Assembly: GCA_035606335.1 (NCBI GenBank)
Contig: DATNFP010000147.1
Location: 1 to 11,693, forward strand
Source: DATNFP01 sp035606335
GTDB lineage: Bacteria > Bacteroidota > Bacteroidia > Chitinophagales > Chitinophagaceae
Reading direction: 5' to 3'
Length of the DNA stretch: 11,693 bases
The notes beneath the pieces were generated by a model that did not search any database, had not been told where the DNA came from, and was given only the letters and a program-made list of their open reading frames with translations. This document shows positions 6,721 through 11,693 of the stretch, one piece after another (within the stretch, counting starts at the first letter, position 1; each line of letters starts with the position of its first letter). A program made the translations under genes and the position numbers.

Positions 6721-7801
6721 GGAAAAGTACGTTTCAAAAAGCAACCAGCTTTATGTGGATCCACACATAGAAACTCGAAAAGAAGAAAATGTAATAAAGC
6801 CTTTGTTTATGTCCTTGTTTTGTGGGGCAGGTGGTTCATCTTTAGGATATACTTGGGCTGATTATAAAGAAGTTTTGGCAGTTGATTATGAAGAACATGC
6901 AGTTAAGTCATTTAAGAATAATTTTCCTGGAGTACCCGTCTTACAGTGGGATCTTGATGAGCATTCCCCTCAAGATTTGTTAGACCAATTAAAAATGAAA
7001 CCCGGTGAGCTTGATCTATTGGATGGTAGCTCATCTTGTGTAAATCTCTCAGGTGCAAATATTAATGCTCAATTGTATGCCGTATCTAATAAATTGTTTT
7101 GGAAGTTATCGTTGTTCGTAGCTGTTATCCAACCGAAGGTTTTCCTATTTGAAAATGTAGAGGGTTTATTACATGATAGAAACTTAGGCATTTTACTTGA
7201 ACAAAAACGTCGGCTAAATATACTTAACTATGAATGGGGCTATGCAGTATTCAGTGCAGAAAACTATGAAGTTCCGCAGGAAAGAAAACGTGTAATATTT
7301 GTTGGTGTAAGAAATGATGTTTATGAAAAATCTTCCAAAGGAAGTTTTTTTCCGACTCCTAACTTGGATGATTTGGATCGTTTATCAATTAGCAGTGTTT
7401 TACCTGATTTAATGGGATGTTCTCCAGGTCAATTTAAAGATGATTTTCGTTTTGGAAACAGACCATTTTGCACTATCACTGCAGGAATGTCTTTGTGGGT
7501 CTATGATAAGGAGGTTGATAAGCGAAGGCCCACAATACCAGAACTAATGGTTGCATCATCGTTTCCAGTAAATTTCAAATTAGAAGGATCTATCGCTGAA
7601 CAGTGGGAAAGAATTGGCAATGCTGTTCCTCCAAAATTGATACGTGCTTTTGCAAGAACTCTAAACGAAAATTTTCTTAATCCATATTTAACTTCAAATA
7701 ACCATACAAAAGCAGAATACGAAAAGCTACAAATGATTTCAGATCACTTCAAGCAATACGGCTTTAAAGCCGTAAAAGATATCAAGCTACCTTTTAATTA
7801 A
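6695..7801 (+). CDS. DNA C5-cytosine methyltransferase with variant motif IV
   Basis: This encodes 368 residues. It transfers a methyl group from SAM to cytosine C5 in DNA. Motif I is FCGAGGSSLGY (42-52), the SAM-binding loop. The catalytic loop, normally PPCQ or PPCS, reads DGSSSCVNLSG (110-120): Cys115 is kept but both prolines are serines. Motif VI ENVEG (153-157), motif VIII QERKR (195-199) and motif X GNAVPP (308-313) are intact. The target-recognition region between motif VIII and RPFCTIT is only about 57 residues, which is short. The start overlaps the ParB-like gene by 26 bases, so co-expression is likely; the ATG at 6809 would remove the strand leading into motif I. No restriction nuclease gene is visible nearby, so it is an orphan or epigenetic modifier. 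Activity is probable but not certain. Confidence 0.9.
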   Translation: MKRQKNKRKEKYVSKSNQLYVDPHIETRKEENVIKPLFMSLFCGAGGSSLGYTWADYKEVLAVDYEEHAVKSFKNNFPGVPVLQWDLDEHSPQDLLDQLKMKPGELDLLDGSSSCVNLSGANINAQLYAVSNKLFWKLSLFVAVIQPKVFLFENVEGLLHDRNLGILLEQKRRLNILNYEWGYAVFSAENYEVPQERKRVIFVGVRNDVYEKSSKGSFFPTPNLDDLDRLSISSVLPDLMGCSPGQFKDDFRFGNRPFCTITAGMSLWVYDKEVDKRRPTIPELMVASSFPVNFKLEGSIAEQWERIGNAVPPKLIRAFARTLNENFLNPYLTSNNHTKAEYEKLQMISDHFKQYGFKAVKDIKLPFN

Positions 7802-7886
7802 ACACCAGGACACTTCAAGACTACTTGACTGTATAGAGTATAATGGTCTCGCAACAGTTTTAATAACTAAACACAAAAATAAAACA

Positions 7887-8243
7887 ATGAAAAAAGCAGT
7901 TAAAGCCTATCCTTCATTATCACCATTCAAGCTTGACACTTCTATTGCATTAGATATTTTATTGAACAAGTATGGAATAACTATTCACAAGCAAAATATC
8001 GAAAATTATAAGCAATGGATGAAAAAACCTTTTACAGGATGGGTAGTTGGAGCAAAATTTATCAAAAATATCGATTATGAATTCTTGTTAATTCAAGATT
8101 GTATTCTTATGAATTACAAAGAAGTAATGAACGAGTGTGTTGAGGACATGAGAAATCATACTTCCGGCCAGATATTACGCGAATTAAACAGACCAGTACA
8201 AAAAGGTCATTTTATAATGGCTAAAAAGATGATAAAGAAGTAG
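7887..8243 (+). CDS. Small hypothetical protein
   Basis: This encodes 118 residues, starting MKKAVKAYPSLSPFKLDTSIALDILLNKYGI. It is basic and mostly helical by appearance, with Trp45 and Trp52 and a Lys-rich tail ending MAKKMIKK. No signal peptide, membrane segment or known catalytic motif is visible. It lies 85 bases after the methyltransferase and 259 bases before the polymerase-like gene, with the pair of 26-bp repeats following it. The basic charge and position suggest a nucleic-acid-related role, but this is only inference; I do not recognise the family. Confidence 0.75.
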   Translation: MKKAVKAYPSLSPFKLDTSIALDILLNKYGITIHKQNIENYKQWMKKPFTGWVVGAKFIKNIDYEFLLIQDCILMNYKEVMNECVEDMRNHTSGQILRELNRPVQKGHFIMAKKMIKK

Positions 8244-8324
8244 TCATTGAATGTCTGTGCACAAACTTATTTGATTTGCTTGCGTACACATTCAAACAAA
8301 TAATAGAAAGGCTAAGAGCAGTTG

Positions 8325-8362
8325 AGGGGGGGTGCTATAATTGGTATTATGTGGTCACTTTC
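8325..8362. repeat. Direct repeat copy 1 (26-bp exact core)
   Basis: The exact core at 8337-8362 begins ATAATTGGTATTAT and ends GTGGTCACTTTC, and is preceded by a purine run of A plus seven G. The core contains a small inverted repeat ATAAT/ATTAT. An identical core lies 114 bp downstream. I see no further copies in the window. Confidence 0.9.
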
Positions 8363-8441
8363 AATAGATAATTATGATATATCCATTAAATGATACCCAA
8401 TGAATTTCTATTAAATAGTTCAAATTAGTAAAGTAGTATTT

Positions 8442-8476
8442 AGGGGAGGCATAATTGGTATTATGTGGTCACTTTC
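8442..8476. repeat. Direct repeat copy 2 (26-bp exact core)
   Basis: The core at 8451-8476 is identical to that at 8337-8362, and the preceding AGGGGAGGC resembles the G-run before copy 1, so similarity extends beyond the core. It ends 26 bases before the start codon of the polymerase-like gene, where an operator, iteron or leader element would be expected. The 88 bases between the cores are AT-rich and otherwise plain. Confidence 0.9.
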
Positions 8477-8502
8477 CTAAATAACAATAAATAAATAAAC
8501 AC

Positions 8503-9909
8503 ATGAAAGTATATATACCAATCAATTTTCCTGATATCGATACCTTAGTTATCGGGACAAATTTGAAAGCAGATAAGATTAGAATCCTACTACATCAGAT
8601 GTATCTATCACGTTTAAGTCAAAGTGGATATACAGGGAAGCAAAAACAAAACGTGCTTAACTATTTCTTCAATCAAGGTTACATAGGTTTAAATTCTAAA
8701 GTGCTAAAACTATTGTTATGTTCCTATTATAAGATATACATAGATTTTTTAACAGGACAGAATTTACTCAGCATAAGAGAATCGCCTTCCAGTAAAAAAG
8801 CATACACCCCAAATTTTACGAGCATACATTACAAGATCCCGAATAGGTTATTTTATATACCTGGCACGTACAGGCATTTTAGAAAAGAAACTATAACCGA
8901 TAGACGCACCATAAAAGCAGTTATAAAGACCCGAGATGAGTTTAAACCCAAAAGCAGTAAAAGTACCAGGTCAATACAAACGGAGGCGATACATGAGGTC
9001 CTATTCAATATGGAGAAGTCTGTAAGATTTAATATAGAAGTTGCGCAAACATGGGTAAAGAATCATTTAGAATCACTTTTTATTAGTCAGAATTATCTCA
9101 AAAGGGAAGAAGATAAAATAAAAACAAACTTAATAGATGAGATCGAGCTAATTCATTCTATAAATGAGGGCATGTTTGATACAAAAATTGATCAATTTGG
9201 TGAAAGGCTACACTCACCGTTGAAAAGAGTTTCAAGACGAGTGCGCCCATTCATGTATTTTGAAGAAAACAAAGAGGAATTGGTGTGTTATGACATTAGT
9301 AATTCGCAACTCTATTTCATTACACTACTACTAAATGATAATATTGTAAATTCGATTATTCCTGAGTTCCGTCCTATCTTAGAGTTTTCTTCGCAGTTCA
9401 AAGACAAAGAAGATTTTAAAGAATTTATTACAACCGCAATTGATGGAAGCATTTATACTAATTGGCAGGCAAAAAGAAATCTTGAAAGTAGAGATATAGC
9501 AAAAAGTGAATTAATCAAGATTCTTTTTGCAGGTAAAAATATTAAAATGCCGTCTGCTGTATTTTTTAGAAAGACATTTCCTTCTGTTTGGGCTTTTTTT
9601 GATAAGATTAAATCACTTGATGAAAAACAACTGCCGTTTATACGAAACTCATATTTGGATAGCAATGGATACTATAAAGAGAATTCTCTGCATTGCAATT
9701 TGAGCTGTGCAGTTCAAAGATTAGAATCACGCATTTTTATTAAACGAATTGGTCAGGCATTAATTGACAACGGTATTAAACCATTCTTTACAATACACGA
9801 TAGCGTTTACTTTCCAAAATCACTTACTGAAAAAGTTCACCAGATCATCTTAAATGAGTTTGAGTTATTGAATGTAACACCTCCCAAACTGAAACTAAGC
9901 ACACCGTAA
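8503..9909 (+). CDS. Stand-alone family A polymerase-like protein
   Basis: This encodes 468 residues. The C-terminal half follows the order of the single-subunit (family A) polymerase palm and fingers. GERLHSPLKRVSRRVRPFM (233-251) resembles the segment before motif A. LVCYDISNSQLYF (260-272) resembles motif A, with Asp264 and the NSQ triplet. RDIAKSELIKILFAGKN (330-346) resembles the fingers motif B, with Lys334. A stretch with Gln405 and ES (408-409) leads to FFTIHDSVYFP (428-438), which resembles motif C HD-x, with His432 and Asp433. The N-terminal 230 residues match nothing I know and there is no 3'-5' exonuclease domain. It belongs, I believe, to a poorly studied group of mobile-element proteins with a D-x-x-NSQ motif. 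Whether it makes DNA, RNA or nothing is unknown. The repeats just upstream suggest a regulatory or template site. Confidence 0.75.
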   Translation: MKVYIPINFPDIDTLVIGTNLKADKIRILLHQMYLSRLSQSGYTGKQKQNVLNYFFNQGYIGLNSKVLKLLLCSYYKIYIDFLTGQNLLSIRESPSSKKAYTPNFTSIHYKIPNRLFYIPGTYRHFRKETITDRRTIKAVIKTRDEFKPKSSKSTRSIQTEAIHEVLFNMEKSVRFNIEVAQTWVKNHLESLFISQNYLKREEDKIKTNLIDEIELIHSINEGMFDTKIDQFGERLHSPLKRVSRRVRPFMYFEENKEELVCYDISNSQLYFITLLLNDNIVNSIIPEFRPILEFSSQFKDKEDFKEFITTAIDGSIYTNWQAKRNLESRDIAKSELIKILFAGKNIKMPSAVFFRKTFPSVWAFFDKIKSLDEKQLPFIRNSYLDSNGYYKENSLHCNLSCAVQRLESRIFIKRIGQALIDNGIKPFFTIHDSVYFPKSLTEKVHQIILNEFELLNVTPPKLKLSTP

Positions 9910-9965
9910 TCTAAAATTAGTCATTAGCAAAAATTATTTCGTTAGTAAAAATATAACTGCGCACT

Positions 9966-9979
9966 TATGCGAACGCATA
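9966..9979. promoter_or_regulatory. Palindrome before the helix-turn-helix gene
   Basis: TATGCG-AA-CGCATA is a perfect 6-bp inverted repeat with a 2-base centre, 16 bases before the ATG at 9996. The size and position fit an operator used by the small DNA-binding protein encoded next, controlling it and the recombinase. The binding partner is inferred. Confidence 0.55.
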
Positions 9980-9995
9980 TAAAATATAAACTCGT

Positions 9996-10346
9996 ATGTC
10001 CATAAACGACAAGTTAATTGAACTCAGGGATTTGATGGAAATATTGGGTTATTCGGATATCCGCTCTGTAAAGAACTTCTGTATGGAAAACAAGATACCG
10101 CTATTCAATTTAGGCAAGAGAACATATACAGTATCAAATTTCTTAGACTTAGTTATTGCAAATGAGTTTGGCAAGAATTATTCTAACGGAGATGAAATAC
10201 TAAAAGCGATCAATGATGACGATAAAGAAGAACTGATCAGACTTCTTGAAGCGCCAACTGAAAGAAAAGTGAGAGAGAAATATAAAACGAATGGGAAAAA
10301 TAGTCCGGCAGCGGATAAACTGATAAAGCAACTAAATGAATTGTAA
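9996..10346 (+). CDS. Small helix-turn-helix protein, excisionase-like
   Basis: This encodes 116 residues. Residues about 8-52 (LRDLMEILGYSDIRSVKNF, then IPLFNLGKRTYTVSNF) fit the winged helix-turn-helix pattern of excisionase and MerR-like proteins: a helix, a turn at the GY, a second helix, and a hairpin carrying GKR and YTV. The rest is charged and helical. Its stop overlaps the recombinase start by one base (TAATG), so the two are translationally coupled, the classic arrangement for a recombination directionality factor or repressor with its integrase. A palindrome at 9966-9979 precedes it. Whether it is an excisionase, a repressor or both cannot be decided from sequence. Confidence 0.75.
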   Translation: MSINDKLIELRDLMEILGYSDIRSVKNFCMENKIPLFNLGKRTYTVSNFLDLVIANEFGKNYSNGDEILKAINDDDKEELIRLLEAPTERKVREKYKTNGKNSPAADKLIKQLNEL

Positions 10347-11617
10347 TGCTAAAAGTTCCTGCAAAATATAAGCGATGTGGCATAAAAATAAAATGCCTTG
10401 CATGTAAATGGCAGGTTGCCAATATATGCAGACAGAATAAAAAAAGCCTTCATCTCTGTCCAAACAAAGAGAGTCACCGATTCAGTTTATTGATATGTGT
10501 TCCTAATAATGGTGGAAGAAGAACAAGAATAATCGATACAAAGGATTTTTCCGAAGCATTAACCGAGCTTGAAAAATTTAAAGGTGAGTTAAAGAGAAAA
10601 CGCTATCATAAAGCAGATGTTGTAGGTAAAGATCCCAAGAAAATGACATTTATGGATTATGCAACTGCTTATCTAAATACTATGTCCGGTGAAAACACGC
10701 CTGCAATACACATTCGTAAAAGATCACAAGATCATATCGGAGACATTTCAAGAACGTTTCTTCGATTTGGATTAGCTCTTAAGAAAGCAGGTATCAATTA
10801 TAAAATACTTCACTTAAATGATGTTACTGACAATGAGGTGAGCATCTTTCACGAATATTTGCTGGATGTGCTTAAACTCAAAACAAGGAGCTATAACAAA
10901 CATATTGCGGCTATGCGTACTTTTTACAATTGGGCAGCACGAGTGAAAGATTACAAAGGTGCAAATCCATTCAACCACATTGAACTTCGACAAGTTGCGT
11001 CAAAAGAAAAAAGCATCATTTCGAAAACAGAATTTGAAAAGCTATTGCAAGTAACTACTTATGAAAATGGATTCGACAAAAGAAAGAAGAATCTGTTTAA
11101 AGACTATTTACATTTTGCATATCGATTAGCGCTTGAAACTGGATTACGCCGGGAGGAACTAATAACTCTTCGCTGGTCTGATATAATTCCATTGGAAGAT
11201 GATAAGCTTGTATTTAGAATCAGTAACCTGAAAGTAAATAGAATCATTGGAGGAGAAGATGACGGAAATTACTTTAAAAATGTACCGATCACAAAAAGTT
11301 TGATGCTTCTTTTATTAGAAATGGGATATGAAACCAAGAAAGAGAAAATCGATTTTATAATAGATAGACCAGATGGAACTGACATGAGATACATGATGGA
11401 TTTATTATCACGCAGCTTTGCACATTTCATAAAACTGGTAACTGATCGTAAGCTTGAATTTAAAGACCTGCGCAAAACATATATCACACATATAACAGTT
11501 GCTTTAGGTTCGAATGCCAAGCTATTTACTGGCCATACTGATGATGCTGTTTTAAAGACACATTATCTGAATGGCGCTTTTCTTGCCGCTAAGCTGGGTG
11601 ATTTTAGTGTGTTTTAA
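10346..11617 (+). CDS. Tyrosine recombinase (integrase) with N-terminal zinc finger
   Basis: This encodes 423 residues. It should cut and rejoin DNA at the element's attachment sites through a 3'-phosphotyrosine. The N-terminus has a Cys-rich zinc-ribbon-like segment (Cys17-x2-Cys20, Cys28, Cys38), followed by an arm-type region, then a core-binding domain (about 100-215) and the catalytic domain. Catalytic residues: Arg268 in ETGLRREEL, Lys296 in ISNLKVNR, Arg376 in KDLRKTY, His397 in TGHT and Tyr407 in THYLNG. The box II His is Lys373 (K-D-L-R), a substitution seen in some active members. Domain order and size are normal for the family, so it is probably functional. It is coupled to the helix-turn-helix gene and sits at the right side of the island, as expected. 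Confidence 0.93.
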   Translation: MLKVPAKYKRCGIKIKCLACKWQVANICRQNKKSLHLCPNKESHRFSLLICVPNNGGRRTRIIDTKDFSEALTELEKFKGELKRKRYHKADVVGKDPKKMTFMDYATAYLNTMSGENTPAIHIRKRSQDHIGDISRTFLRFGLALKKAGINYKILHLNDVTDNEVSIFHEYLLDVLKLKTRSYNKHIAAMRTFYNWAARVKDYKGANPFNHIELRQVASKEKSIISKTEFEKLLQVTTYENGFDKRKKNLFKDYLHFAYRLALETGLRREELITLRWSDIIPLEDDKLVFRISNLKVNRIIGGEDDGNYFKNVPITKSLMLLLLEMGYETKKEKIDFIIDRPDGTDMRYMMDLLSRSFAHFIKLVTDRKLEFKDLRKTYITHITVALGSNAKLFTGHTDDAVLKTHYLNGAFLAAKLGDFSVF

Positions 11618-11652
11618 ATTAAACTATATAACAAATATAAAACCAATAAGAA

Positions 11653-11693
11653 ATGAAAAAACAAAATAATAATAATAATAATAATAATAATAA
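11653..11693 (+). CDS. Possible start of a polyasparagine protein (partial)
   Basis: An ATG at 11653 opens a frame reading M-K-K-Q followed by Asn codons (AAT) only, continuing past the right edge. It lies 35 bases after the integrase stop. Bacteroidota proteins that begin with a short Lys-rich stretch occur, but the Asn run here is made entirely by the microsatellite, so it may be chance. Nothing beyond the repeat is visible. Confidence 0.3.
   Translation, partial: MKKQNNNNNNNNN
11665..11693. repeat. (AAT)n microsatellite at the window edge
   Basis: Nine full AAT units plus two bases run from 11665 to the last base of the window, so the true length is unknown. Being a trinucleotide repeat, slippage would change an encoded Asn run without shifting the frame. 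It may also be where an assembly ended. Confidence 0.9.

Larger units (their letters stand above)
5491..11693. mobile_element. Putative integrative element (approximate limits, right end open)
   Basis: From the end of the response regulator gene the sequence becomes markedly more AT-rich and gene content switches to a ParB-like protein, a DNA methyltransferase, a polymerase-like protein, a helix-turn-helix protein and a tyrosine recombinase. This is the expected layout of an integrative element with its integrase near one end. I found no tRNA gene and no matching direct repeats that would mark attachment sites, so both limits are inferred: the left from the composition change, the right is the window edge. 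Confidence 0.55.

Noticed and set aside
7887..8243. Antitoxin or toxin reading of the small basic protein
   Set aside because: It has no recognisable toxin or antitoxin motif and no small partner gene beside it.
5604..9909. Retron: structured RNA plus a polymerase-like protein
   Set aside because: The polymerase-like protein has an HD motif C and NSQ motif A, not the YxDD of reverse transcriptases, and the structured element is nearly 3 kb away.

Overview
The window looks like a chromosome segment from a Bacteroidota bacterium, most likely of the Sphingobacteriaceae type (Mucilaginibacter or Pedobacter-like). I infer this from a TAnnTTTG-type promoter before the sensor kinase gene, the lack of clear Shine-Dalgarno sites, a TPR sensor kinase paired with a LytTR regulator, and the style of the tyrosine recombinase. 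Genus assignment is a guess from the sequence alone.

Layout. Positions 1-1817 hold three minus-strand genes of no assigned function. The first runs off the left edge. The second (697-1122) aligns almost without gaps to the palm-entry region of the replicative polymerase DnaE but lacks its nucleotide-binding loop. The first and third share a 19-bp leader motif just before their start codons. Positions 2042-5490 hold ordinary-looking plus-strand chromosomal genes: a PPK2-family polyphosphate kinase, then a sensor kinase and LytTR response regulator that overlap by 4 bases and form one operon behind a good Bacteroidota promoter.

From about 5491 the sequence becomes clearly more AT-rich and changes character. 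A 387-base gene-free stretch carries three kinds of inverted or direct repeats, including a 106-bp structured element and a 44-bp near-palindrome directly before the next gene. Then come a ParB-like protein, an overlapping C5-cytosine methyltransferase with a changed motif IV, a small unknown protein, a pair of 26-bp exact direct repeats, a stand-alone family A polymerase-like protein, a small helix-turn-helix protein behind its own palindrome, and a zinc-finger-bearing tyrosine recombinase coupled to it. A possible polyasparagine-starting gene made from an AAT microsatellite runs off the right edge.

How the parts may work together (inference): 5491 to the right edge reads as an integrative element. 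The helix-turn-helix protein and recombinase would handle excision and integration. The ParB-like protein and methyltransferase would bind and mark DNA, perhaps using the 44-bp palindrome. The polymerase-like protein with its upstream repeats is the least explained and most interesting part, and could belong to a replication or defence module. No tRNA, rRNA or CRISPR array was seen, and no att duplication could be identified, so the element boundaries are approximate.
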